64,000 nt of DNA from Exobasidium rhododendri (taxonomy: Eukaryota; Basidiomycota; Exobasidiomycetes; Exobasidiales; Exobasidiaceae). Position numbers and translations under genes: made by a program. Below the pieces are notes generated by a model that was not told the origin of the DNA, did no database searches, and worked only from the letters and a program-made list of their open reading frames with translations. The number at the start of each line of letters is the position of its first letter. The first letter of the stretch is position 1. Where the stretch lies: positions 3,410,001-3,474,000 of the forward strand of contig CP110631.1 of NCBI GenBank assembly GCA_026210745.1, in the 5' to 3' direction. This document shows, piece after piece, positions 24,601 through 36,400 of the stretch.

Positions 24601-27057
24601 CAAAAGTCGAGTGCAGTACTGCTGCCACCCCCTTCACGACCCGCATCGACTGGGATCCCTTCCTTTGCCAAGTTGCAGCAGAGACTGAGGCCGACATCCT
24701 TTGCTGCACTAGAAAGTCAACAAGGAGACGCTGTCGAGCGGAATCGTAGTAGATCTATCTCTGATAGCAGAAGAGCGCCTTTGTCATCACCGCCGGCTAC
24801 TTCTCCACACCCAGTAGTCGATGCAGTGTCCCCACTCAGTGCCGCCGACGTGAAAGTACGCTTGCCAGGTAGAGGATTGCCGTTGCCGCGTCGAAGCTTG
24901 TCATTGTCGATTGGAGCTGCAGAGACGTCTCTTGTCGATGGTGCCTTGCAAAGCAACCCGTCGAGTCCCTCTTTGAATCGACACGTCAGTGATGGGAAGA
25001 CCCGGGCTTCATCGTTCAATCAACGACCTGCTGTGTTATTATCATCATCATCGCCGCCGCCGACTGGTGATGCTCCTCCTATCGGGATTCAAAATCAGTC
25101 CAACAGAGTCTCCCTCCTACAACCAAGGCGAGCAGCACAGCAGAGTCGAAAGAAGGAAGGCGTCTTGTGGGCGATGAGTAAGCCGATCAACGGAGTAGGT
25201 GGCGCTGATGCTCCGAAGGTGGTGTTACGATCTCAAAATTGGAGGGAATGCTGGGTCGTGTTATCCGGTTCGGGGCACTTGGGCGAATATGCTGACTGGA
25301 AAGACATCAAGGTGCTGGAGCTTTCGCAGCCATTGATCGATCTGCGCTTTGCCACGGTTCGTGAGGCTCGAGGCGTGGAAAGGAGATTTACATTCGAGAT
25401 TGTAACGAGGGATCGTCGACGCTTCTTTCAGGCATCCAACGAGGTCGAGATGAAGGAGTGGACGTCGGCAATCGGCATGGCGATCGAGAGTCTCTTGAAC
25501 GGGACCAGCTCGATACGACAGATCGATAAAGTGGCTCGAGTGGCCGATGCTCAGAGTTCCTACTCCTTTGCCAGCGGTGGTAGCAATGATGAATTTGGAA
25601 GAGGACTGCAGAGTGCGATGCCCGCTACTGCGCTTGGTCAGTATCGAGAGTTCAGTCAAAGTCTTACTGACCTCAGTAATCTGACTAGTGGAGGCCCCTC
25701 TCGACTCTTCCAAAGGAGCAGTGGCGGTGGCAAGGAGGATTTCCATGGAAAGAAAGACAGCAAAAATCATGGTAGCGGTGGCGGCGTCAATCTGTATGGA
25801 CACCTGTCGACCTTGTCCGAGGGTGGAGCTCAATCGAATCGAGGTGATCAAGTCGACTTTCCTCCTTGCATAATCCCACGTAAGACGCCTTGGTCTTCGC
25901 AACACGAGAGAGGCATCTCCAACAAGACACCGGTGTCTGGCTACATTCAACAGCAGGACGTTCTGTACGAGGCTCGAGCAGATGCGTACAGTTCGGCTTC
26001 TGAATTGGATCAACCCGATTACGATCGCAAGATTGAAGAGATGATCTTGAGCAGCTACGGGGGATCTTCTCTCCAGCACAGTCCCTCGCAGCTTTCGTCT
26101 ACTTCGCTTGCCACGGCGACTCGTCGATCTTCCTTTGTCAGTAAGAAGAGAGAGGAGAGAGCATCAGCATCTCTTTCCAGCAAGTACTCTAGATCGAGAG
26201 AGATACTGGACTTGGCTGCCAAGCCAGAGAACAACTACTGTGCGGATTGTCGAACAAAGGAAACAAAGTGGGCAAGTTGGATGCTCAATGGCGAACCTCG
26301 ATGTGTGTTCATCTGCATCACCTGTTCAGGTATCCATCGAGGTCTGGGCGTCAGTGTCAGTCGAGTCAAGAGTGTGGAACTGGATGACTGGACGGAGGAG
26401 CAGGTGGAGAGTGCCAGACAATGGGGCAATGATCGAGCTAATCAACTGTACGAAGCGAGGAAACCAAAAGAGTTGACAACAGTGACGTTTGGTGACGCAA
26501 GGAGTAGATCGTTCTGGACGGAAAAGTATGTCAGAAAAGCTTGGTATGACGAAGGAGGGATCTCGATGACGAGACCGGATCACCGGCGCTTTGCCACAGA
26601 GGAAGAAAACGCTTTAGAATCGCTCCTAGCAGCCGTTGAAGACGAAGACTCTGACTTGTCAGTAGTCGACGAGACGTGGGATGGAGGGAGCGCAAGACCT
26701 AGAGGAATGGCGACTGAGAGGGGCGGCGGCAACAACAACAACAACAACAATAACAATCACCTCCAGACCCATCGGGCCTCACCACCACCTGCAGTCTTTG
26801 TCTCTATGCTGGAAGGGCAAGGCGAGGAGGAGGGAGACGAGACTGCCTGGAAGTCGAAATCGAACAGCTCGCTCGAAGACAGTCACCAGAACATCAGTGG
26901 TGCGAGTAGGTCGAGTACGGAAGATCATGGTCCTTTCTCAACCTCAGCATCTTCGCCACAGGCATCAACCTCTTTCGAAGGACCTCACCGCCGCAGTCGA
27001 AGGAGAAGTCCCGCTCATCTAGATCGTCCGGCTTTCTCACCTTCTCTAGCCGCCTGA
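21624..27057 (+). CDS. Large BAR-PH-ArfGAP protein, 1787 aa
   Basis: ArfGAPs of the ACAP/ASAP type switch off Arf GTPases on curved membranes. Exons are 21624-23084 and 23155-27057, with one 70-base intron in phase 0. Order: a long N-terminal region (residues 1-490) with Ser-rich parts and a folded-looking block from about 330; a helical BAR-like domain (about 620-880, 23560-24320); a Ser/Pro linker; a PH domain (about 1170-1260, WRECWVVLSGSGHL to EMKEWTSAI); and an ArfGAP zinc finger (about 1520-1620) with CADC, 16 residues, then CITC, followed by the GIHRGLGVSVSRVKS block including the arginine finger. Then comes an acidic/Asn-run tail. ATG 21624 is chosen because a second in-frame Met lies four codons later and an ATGTGA precedes it. 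The N-terminal extension is unlike animal ACAPs. Family identity is secure; the precise orthologue is not assigned. Confidence 0.88.
26728..26757 (+). repeat. (AAC)n trinucleotide repeat coding poly-Asn
   Basis: In-frame AAC/AAT run in the ArfGAP tail giving nine consecutive Asn; a likely length-polymorphic coding microsatellite. Confidence 0.9.
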
Positions 27058-27158
27058 AATACCATTTCGTAATGACTTTACATGACGTATATATCTTTTC
27101 CCCTTTTCTCTGTAATGGTGGCATTGTTGTGTATTTGTACAATTGTAATTCCCGAACC

Positions 27159-28297
27159 TCACTTCACGCTCTTCTTTCGTACAATACCAAAGGCACTTGA
27201 CCCCTTTTTCTTTTTCAAGGTCGACGCTTTGGTCGTCGAGAGAGAAGGGGCCAGCAAGTGCATCTTTGCATTTTCCGACAGAATCGAGGTGACGTCAGGT
27301 TCCACCTCTCCTCCTTCATCGTCGCCTGCTCTGGCTCTCTTGATGGATATCGGTATGGCTGGTTCCTGTGCTTCATTTGGTAACGGAGAAAATTCGGTAG
27401 TGGCTGACTCTCTGCTATCCGAGTCGCCTGCTCTTGATTTTACCGCGCCCGCCTCTTCCGCTGTCGCCAAATCTTTTCCGAAATACTTTCTGATCAAGAC
27501 CTCGTCCTCTTCCTCCTGATGTAGCCTCTCTTCTTCTTCGGCTGTGACTTTCGCCTTTCCTTTATCAAGATAATTCTGCAAGACATCATCTACATTTACT
27601 CGATCCAGTCTTGCATTCCGACTTCGAATATCTTGCAAAGCGTCCATGACTTCCATTTCCCTCTTTGATTCTTGCGTCCTTTTCTCCAAAGCCTTCATAG
27701 GATCTTCATCATCGCTTTCCACAACACCCTCTTCTTCTAATAAATGCGCCAAGGGGTCTGTTCCATCTTTGCCATCCTTGTCGTCTCCTAAATCCTTTCC
27801 CTCCCTCCAAGGCTCGAAATTACGAGATACTCCATGTTCTACGGTGTAGTCTGTGTTTCTTGGATCAGTCTTGAAGGTGATCTCAGATGAGCAAGTGGGA
27901 CACTTGATGTAGAATCGGAAGATCTTAATGCCGTAGTAATCTTCTCCTTGCACAGTCTCCTTTCTTCCATTGAACTTCTTTCCGGCATAGATGTATTCAC
28001 CACATGTATTGCATCGCATGCTAAATGGTGCCATCAATCGAATCACTTCCTGCTTGTCTTTGGCGATCTTCCTACGTGGTACTTTGGAAGGATCAAAGTC
28101 TGCAGAACAATAGAGGGGCAATCGGATGTCAGCACCTCCTGAAGGGTCAAGAGGGGGAGAGCTCGGAAACCATCTTCACATACCCGGTGGGAAGTATTTG
28201 TTCAATACCTGGAGGGCATGCAGCAATGGTCAATAAAGCAGCTACAAGGACAAGAACCACGAATGCCCTATCGAGCACTCACCTTCCTTTCAGACAT
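27159..28297 (-). CDS. YJU2: Splicing factor YJU2/Cwf16 (CCDC94), 326 aa
   Basis: YJU2 joins the Prp19-activated spliceosome and promotes the first catalytic step. Exons are 28297-28283 (only 15 bases, MSERK), 28208-28184 (25 bases) and 28099-27159; these join to 981 bases. The N-terminus [20 protein letters not shown] is the classic YJU2 signature. MRCNTCGEYIYAGKKFNGRK and IKCPTCSSEITFKTD carry the two CxxC zinc pairs. The C-terminal half is acidic and then basic, ending in a Lys-rich tail, and is non-conserved. Two micro-exons at the very start make it easy to mis-annotate from ORFs alone. It is back to back with VAS1, leaving about 250 bases for both promoters. Confidence 0.95.
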
Positions 28298-28545
28298 GGT
28301 GGCAAACGGTGGCCCCGAGAAAGAGGTAGAGGAGAGTAGAGCTGAACCCGGTAGAGTATGTTCACTTCGACGCGGTTACTCTTGAAAGTCCATTTGGCGT
28401 GCATCGACTACCGTGCACGAGTTTCGAGTCACCTCCAGCTTTTTTATTTTTCTTCTTCTCTCTTTGGCTTGATTGAGAAGTGACAGACCTGCATTTTTCA
28501 GGAGCCTCCAAATTCTTCGGTATCTCGCTTTCCTCCCCATCTTGC

Positions 28546-31500
28546 ATGCTTTCACGCCTACCTTGGAGGACTACAACGAAAGAAATCCATAGGCTTCATC
28601 ATCGAATTGCAAAACAAATACCTTTCCGAAATATCGAGAAGAAAGCGACACATTCTTCATCAAGAACGAATCCGTTGCAGATCCGTCAAATGGCCTCAAC
28701 TGAAGCGCCCAAAAAGGAAGGAGCTGCCTCTTCGGCAGATCCGGCGGAGAATGGTGACGTCAACTTGGTCGCCGGGCCAGATGGTACCATGATGTCCAAA
28801 AGTGCAGCCAAGAAGGCTCAAAAGGAGCTGGACAGACAGATCAAACAAGCAGCAAAGGAATCCCTCAAGGCTCAGAGGAACGAGAGTCTTGGCAGTGGAG
28901 GAGCTGCAAAGAAGGAAAAGGTCAAAAAGGAAGTTAAAGAAGAGCCAGTGTGGGTGAACAATTCCATAGCGGGCGAGAAGAAAGGTAAGGTTATCAATTT
29001 AGGTATCTCCTTGAAAGACATATCCAGCTGATATCTCGCATTTGCCCTGGCAGACATGTCACAGCCAATGGAATCAGGTTACAATCCTGACCATGTTGAG
29101 CAATCTTGGTTCGAATGGTGGGAAAAGAAAGGTTTCTACACACCTACCGAAGTCAGCGAATCAGATCCGTACGACCCAAAGAAAACATTTGTCATTCCTG
29201 CACCACCTCCCAACGTCACTGGTGCGTTGCACATTGGTCACGCTCTAACTATTTCGATTCAAGATGCACTAGTCAGATGGTATCGGATGCGAGGCTACCG
29301 AGTGTTGTTCAATCCCGGGTACGATCATGCAGGTATTGCGACCCAAGCCGTTGTCGAGAAGAGAATCGCCAAGACAGAGGGAAAGACTCGACACGACTAC
29401 GGCCGAGAAGCATTCATTGAGAAAGTCTTTGCCTGGAAGGATGACTATCAAGGTCAAATCGGTCAACAGATGAGACGACTGGGAGCAAGTTACGACTACA
29501 CTCGAGAAGCATTCACTATGGATGAAATGCGATCCAAGGCCGTCACTGAAGCTTTCTGTCGACTGTACGAAGATGGGGTTATTTATCGAGCAAATCGATT
29601 AGTCAATTGGTGCTGCAAATTGACGACCACTTTGAGCTCCTTGGAAGTTGACCAAAAACAGCTGAATGGAAGAACATTGATGTCCGTACCTGGCTACGAT
29701 CCAAAGGAAAGAATAGAATTTGGTGTCATTATCAGCTTTGCTTACCCTATCGTAGATTCGACAAGCAACGAGAGGATTATTGTCGCGACCACTCGTATAG
29801 AGACAATGTTAGGCGACACTGCCATCGCTGTACATCCTGACGACAAAAGGTACAAGCACTTACATGGCAAATTTGCATCACATCCTTTCATTCCTGATCG
29901 TAAGATTCCCATTGTGGCCGATGCAATTGCCGTCGATATGGAATTCGGAACTGGTGCCGTCAAGATTACACCTGCACATGATCCTAACGATTACGAAGTC
30001 GGTACCAGGCACAACCTCGAGTTCATCAATATCATGAATGACGATGGTACACTGAACGAAACGGCTGGTCCATTTCAAGGAATGAAACGATTCCACGCCA
30101 GGAGAGCTGTCATTGAAGCACTGAAAGAGAAGGACTTGTACGTTGAAACAAAAGATAATCCCATGACGGTACCGATCTGTAGTCGGTCTGGTGATATTGT
30201 TGAGCCCATCATTAAGCCGCAGTGGTGGATCAAGAGCAAGATCTTGGCGAAGGAAGCGGTAGAAGCTGTCGAGAGCCAGGAAATGATCATCGTACCTGAT
30301 TTGAGCATGCGAGAGTTCTACAAGTGGATGGAGAATATTCAAGATTGGTGCATCAGTAGACAACTTTGGTGGGGTCATCGCTGTCCGGCATACTACGTGA
30401 ACATCGAAGGAGAAGAATACAATGACAACGATGCGGCCAACTACGTCGTTGGTCGCACAATAGAAGAGGCACAGAGCAGGGCGAAAGATTTGGCGAAGGG
30501 TAGGAAGTACACCTTGACGCAAGATGATGATGTTCTAGACACGTGGTTCTCTTCTGGACTTTGGCCCTTTTCACTCATGGGTTGGCCAGACAACACGCCG
30601 GATATGAAACACTTTTACCCAAATTCTATGCTAGAGACAGGCTGGGACATTCTTTTCTTCTGGGTTGCGCGAATGATCATGCTTGGAGTTCACCTCACAG
30701 GCAAGATCCCGTTCAAGGAAGTGTTCTGCCATGCCATGGTTCGAGATGCTCACGGTAGAAAGATGAGCAAGAGCTTGGGTAACGTCATTGATCCATTGGA
30801 TGTCATACAAGGAATAGAGCTACAATCATTGCATGACAAGTTACTGCAGGGAAACTTGGCCGATGCTGAAATAAAAAAGGCGATGGCAGGACAGAAGAAA
30901 GATTTCCCCAAAGGCATTCCTCAATGTGGTAGTGATGCATTGCGGTTCACTCTTTGTGCATACACAAGTGCCGGTAGAGATTTGAACCTGGATATTGCAA
31001 GAGTAGAAGGATATCGTAAATTCTGTAACAAGTTGTGGAACGCCACTCGGTTTGCTCTTTTGAAACTAGAGGGAGGATTCCAGCCGTCTGCTGAACCGAC
31101 TCCTACAGGAAATGAATCCATGGTGGAGAAGTGGATCTTGCATCGACTCGATACAGTGGCCCAGCAGGTCAATGTTGCTTTCCAAGAACGGAATTTCATG
31201 CTGACTTGCACGACAATCTTTGACTTTTGGCTGTACGAAGTCTGTGATGTGTATATTGAAGCAATGAAGCCGATCGCGGAATCAGGCGATGCTGCCAAGA
31301 TCACTTCTTCCCAGGAAACGCTGTACACTGCATTGGAGGAAGGCCTCAAATTGCTACATCCTTTCATGCCCTTTGTGACGGAGGAGTTGTGGCAAAGACT
31401 TCCGCGTCGATCAACAGAGAGACAAGAAACAATCGCTTTAACTACGTATCCCGAATCGATGCCTGAAAGAAGAGCTTTCCAACAGGATTCTACCAATTTT

Positions 31501-31977
31501 GGAAAGATCTTCACAACTATCAAGGCGATACGATCCCTTGCTGGTGACTACACCCTGATCAACAATGTTCAAGTCTTTATCGACACGAAGGAGGCTGCTC
31601 TGCAAGAAGTCCTGCAAAGTCAGGAGCTCCTAATTCGTACGTTGATCAAAGGCTGCGTTTCTGTAAAGGTAGTCAAAGCGAAGAGCGATATCCCACCTGG
31701 CTGTGCCATCAACAACGTTCCTGAACTGCAGACATCGGTCTACGTTCTTGTGAAAGGCTTGGTTGATATTGAGAAAGAGATTTCGGGCTTGACGAAGAAG
31801 ATGGAGATAAATCGACAAACAAAAGAGAGAGCCATTGTTGCGACAAAGAAAGACGACTTTGTAAAGGCACCAAAGGATGTTCAAGAGCTTCAACTCGAGA
31901 AGATTCAGCAGTACGATCAAGACTTCAATGCATTGGAAGCGGCCAAGAAGAACTTCGAGATGATCCGAGGGGAGTAG
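28546..31977 (+). CDS. VAS1: Valyl-tRNA synthetase, probable dual cytosolic/mitochondrial forms
   Basis: Charges tRNA-Val. Exons are 28546 (or 28690)-28984 and 29054-31977. Two in-frame ATGs exist. The one at 28546 adds 48 residues rich in Arg, Lys, His and Ser with few acids (MLSRLPWRTTTKEIHRLHHR), a mitochondrial presequence. The one at 28690 (MASTEAPKK) gives the 1072-aa cytosolic form with a Lys-rich appended helix. S. cerevisiae VAS1 uses the same two-start scheme (established). Core motifs: PPPNVTGALHIGHAL (HIGH motif), GYDHAGIATQ, an editing domain (about 29740-30200), WCISRQLWWGHR, and GRKMSKSLGNVIDP (KMSKS motif), then the anticodon-binding domain and a C-terminal coiled-coil. Identity is very secure. 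Confidence 0.97.
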
Positions 31978-33412
31978 ACCATTAACCCAAAGAGGAGCGA
32001 CTCGTTTGTAATAGTAGTAGTCCTCTCATTCCCTTTCGTCGTCCTACTGTACATACTCATGTTCGTCTCACACTAAAGAGCGCATTTTCTTGTTAAGAGG
32101 TAAGAGTTTGTGGCAGGTGAACCAGTGCGTCATTGCGATGAGAACATCGCTCGAGGTCCAGCCAAAGGAGGAGCGGTCCCCCTTTTCTCCATCATACGAT
32201 GTCGTTCGCTAGACCAAAAAAGCAAGATTCGCTACCCCTTCTCCACATGTTCATGACTTCAAATGCAGAAGTCGCCAATTGAGCCCAAACGTAAGTAGCG
32301 CGTTTCTTTTTTCCCTCCACCGAAGCAATTTCCACGCTATATTCTTCCCATTGAAAATTAATAAAGAGATAAGATAGAAACAAACAAGACATATAGAGTA
32401 AAACGTCGCCTTTCAAATGTCCATCATTGACGGTGTAAGAGTGACGAACAGGATCAGTCGGGGCGTGCATGCATGCGGAGAGGCCAGGGTGGATAGCGCA
32501 GATCAGAGTAATCTATACTGTTGGAGAATCATGACAGGATGAGAAAGGAAATAAGACTTTATCGCCGTGCTCCGTAAATAGCGTGCGAGAGAGAGAGAGA
32601 GAGAGGGGGAACTTTATCATGTGGGTGACTGAAGGTAATGAATGTCTCGGGTCGGCTGCAGCATTTGTCTTGTCCCCTTTGAAGAGAGCGAATAGCGTAA
32701 GTGCAGGCTACCTTCCAGGAGGTACTTGAAGCAGTGCGCTGCTGGATTGTCAAGCACTGGGTAGGTGTGCTCTGTGATATTTCTGCTGGTACTCGCTGGT
32801 ATGAAGAATTATGTCTGTACCTGACTCCAAATTCCCATGAGAGGTAGGAGCTCAGGTACAGGCGCTGTCAAGCGACAAGAGGGGTGGGGAGAAGAGAGAG
32901 AGGAAAAATATATACAGAGAGAAACACGAGGGGCTGGGAACGCTGAAAAGAAGCGATCGTGCGTAGGGGCATGAGACATATCCTAACTTTTGTAGTGGTA
33001 ACAGTTGTAATGAAAGAATGATGCTGCATGAACAGTGTCCAGGAACTAGCGTGAAAGAAAAGAAACAAAACAAAAAAGGCAAGAGCTAAAATTAATCTCA
33101 GCTTGCAACCTATGGGAAAACTTTAAACGACAAGCAGGGAGTAGCAATTTGGCGAGTGATTGAAGCCTTTTACAGCGCTGATCATCTACCGGCTAAAGTT
33201 AGTAGAAGGGCTGATTGAAAAGATACTACTAAGACCTTGCTCCGGATGATGGCTCACTTTGTCCACATATTCTCTATTCATGCCACTTTCCCAGTTCACT
33301 ATCTCCCCCCGCCCCCTCCCCGACCACCTTGACAGAGCTTGCTAACCCACGCTCAGCTCGCGCGGCATTGTACTGACGCATACACCTCTGTCTCTCAGAA
33401 GTCGCGACAGTC
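31978..33412. other. 1.4-kb gap between VAS1 and the Sec2-like gene
   Basis: No ORF here has recognisable protein character, and I find no tRNA boxes or U6/5S-like sequence. It holds a (GA)n tract at 32588-32606 and several donor-like GTAAG sites (for example 32697). The acceptor-like CTCTCAG and GCGACAG just before ATG 33413 suggest that part of it is a spliced 5' leader of the Sec2-like gene. A non-coding RNA is also possible. Confidence 0.4.
32588..32606. repeat. (GA)n microsatellite
   Basis: Uninterrupted GA repeat in the intergenic region upstream of the Sec2-like gene. Confidence 0.85.
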
Positions 33413-36400
33413 ATGGCAAGACTAGCAAAGGCTCTTCCACCAGACACGCATGACGCTCCATCACGCCAATTATCCGTCAACGAGAAGAGTGCAGGCAAGA
33501 GTCAGTCCTCCGGCACAAGACTCGATCTCGATACTAGCTTAGGTAGAGAGACTTCATGGTCCGGAGGAAGAAGAAAGACGTTGCATAAAGAGGAGGAGGA
33601 GGATGACGATAGCATACAGACTTCCGGCTTTAGCCCTTATACAGATTCGTTTGCGAGTCTCATCTCTCAACTCGAGCACAATCGACGGGACAGTAGCAGC
33701 CAAGGCGGGGTAGATGTAGACTCGAAGCTGGACTCAGCACTAAAGTACAATTGTGGAACTTCGCTCACCAACCGTGATACCAACAATGGCCAGAGTATCA
33801 CGAAGGCTAGAGTCAGGAGTAGAGCGAGGTACCTCAATAAATTGATACACTTCAGTGGCAAAGAACAAGCGAAACAATTTCATTCGTCCTTGCTTCTATG
33901 GCAAGAAGTGAAAGGCGCTGGTGATGACGCACTGATGATGATGATGATAGAAAGTCAACAACAAGGAGAGGAGGGCGATATGTCGGTGTTGCTTGCTCAA
34001 GCTCGAAGCATGGCCCAATCCTCTACAAGAGCTAGTCTCGAAGTAGTGGAGGATATTCGAGCACGCAGCAAGATCAGTGAAGGCCATTGCACTTCGGCGT
34101 CCACACCAGAGGGGGCACTGGGCAAGTCTTTCGAATCATCCGAAAACGATCTAGAGAACATCACAAGGCTGGACACAGACACGGGAAGGGCTGCACCTCA
34201 CAGTGCGAACGAAGCTCAGGAGTCGCAAGCCATCGATCAGTCCGATGAGGGTCGGGAAACCGATACACTTAGATCAGCGCTGCGTTTCGTCATTGGATGC
34301 TACGATGACCTGATGAAGCAAAAGAGCGGAAGGGACCAAACATCAGAAGAGATTATTGCATCATTCGCTAGTGAACGCGGTTCTGGCTCCCAATCATCGA
34401 ATTTCTATCAACGGGCGCAGCAGCCGCGCTCTAGAAGTCGCTCCATCTTACAGGCATTGGCGAAAAGGAATAGCATCAATTTGAATGCTATCGTGTACCC
34501 TTCCTCTCAAGGTAGCGTGATAGAGGCGGACGTTGACAGATCGAATGAACTGGCAGGACCGAGCAATCGATTTGGAATGGCCCAAGTGAGCCCTCGTCTT
34601 TCTCAAGACTTGTCGTATTTACAGAGCGGTGGTCTGAGTGCTCGTTCATCTACTGCGTCAAGAGTGGCGCACCCTCGGAGCAGGACCTCTTCCACTGGTC
34701 GCCTTTCCACTCCTTTGTGGCCTCGACGGCGTAGCGACCCCAATGATTTAGTCAGCTTTGAAAGTGACACAGTCGGTCCCTCCATGCATTCAGACAATGC
34801 AACGCTTTTCTCAGCGCTTCAAAAAGCACAGCAACAGCTTTTTCAGTTGGAGGAGGATAAGAAGAGGATGGAGCAAGAATTGGAGGAATCGACCGAGTCA
34901 ATGTTCAGTGAAGCTAATGAAAAAGTGCGAGTGGAGAGGGTGAAGAGTGTATCTCTAGAAAAGCAATTGGAGGCTCTTCAATCGTCCTTTGTGCATCAAA
35001 AGGAACTGCAGATGAACGACGAACACGTTGGTGACAATGTGGAAGGAGGAGCACGAAACGAGGAGGAGGCCATGATGATGGCTGCGGTAAGTCAAGCAGC
35101 TCGAGATACAGCTGAAGCAGAGGAGAGCGAAGCAGAATGGAAGGCGCGCTGTAAAGACCTGCAAGACAGGAGTGACATCCTGGAAGAAGCACTCCACAAT
35201 GCAATCGAAATACTGGCAGCACAAAAAGCCTCTAATAGCAAGGGTAACGAAGATGATGATGAAGATGATGATGATGATGATTTAGCATGGGCAATTACAA
35301 AGGGGGACGTGGAGCACAAAGAGGATGAGTTTCAGGAGAAAGAGACCAAATTGACACATTGCGACCATCCTCTGATCGAGCAATCTTTCCTCAACTCGGC
35401 ATGCTCCACTTCATCGGTACAAGAGGATGCTAGTGATGACGCTGCATCGGATGGTAATTCCTCATTTCACAGTGCAGGAGAGGAGGATGAGGACGAGGAA
35501 GAGGATGACGAAGAATGCAAGGTTCAGATCACCTCCATCCCCCAGACTGCTTCACCGCGCAATTCGAAAGTGGTCTCCACGTCAGCCTTTCAGCATCACA
35601 AGCTCGATAGTAAAGGACAGCAAGATGATGGTGAAAGGAAAGCAAGCATGCAAGCTCATGTCCCTGCCGATATCGACTTGGGACTGGTGCGACTAGTCAC
35701 CGATAGGGATGGTGTTCAAAGGAAGGTGATCTACGTCGACGGCAAAGCGAACTCGCTTGTGAGTAGGGAGCATAGCAACAGCCCATCACACAATCTTGGA
35801 AGCAATGGCAGTGAGGAAGTGAAGTGTTCCTCTTCTTCGACAGACAATGACAGCGCCAGCTTCACCTCGTCACCACATTCTTCGTCCTCTTCTGAGATTC
35901 GAAAGTCTAGGCGAAGATCTAGCAATTCTTCCGTACACTATGCAACTCTGCCACCTCAAACACCGAAACCCACGTTCCCTCTTCCTGCTCTGCCCAGTTC
36001 GATCAAATGCAACCATGCCAAAGAAGACAAGGAGATGAAGAGTGATAATCCAAAACCCACTGTACCAAGCCGTACTGAAATACCCACACCCTCTGTACCC
36101 AAAAAGGTGGCAGCTGCTGCTATGAAACGGCCCCTGCATTCCTCGTCACAATCGGAAGTCACTTCCCCTACCAGTCTCCGACCAACGGCAGTACTTCCCG
36201 CGGTGTCTTCGTGGGAAGAGAAGCCTAGACCTTTGCCCACTACTTCCGGTGACTTGATCGACTACTCCGCGAGAAGGCGAGAAGGACTGAAAAGCTACCA
36301 TCATCAAGACCGGAAGGATGAAGCGCTACCGTCGATCAACGCTGCCGGAAATGTTGATTATGCTGCTCCTGCATATATACATACGCATCGGCCTCTTCTT

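Noticed and set aside
25261-26079. 272-codon antisense ORF within the ArfGAP gene
   Set aside because: Opposite a well-supported PH-linker coding region; composition reflects the sense codons.
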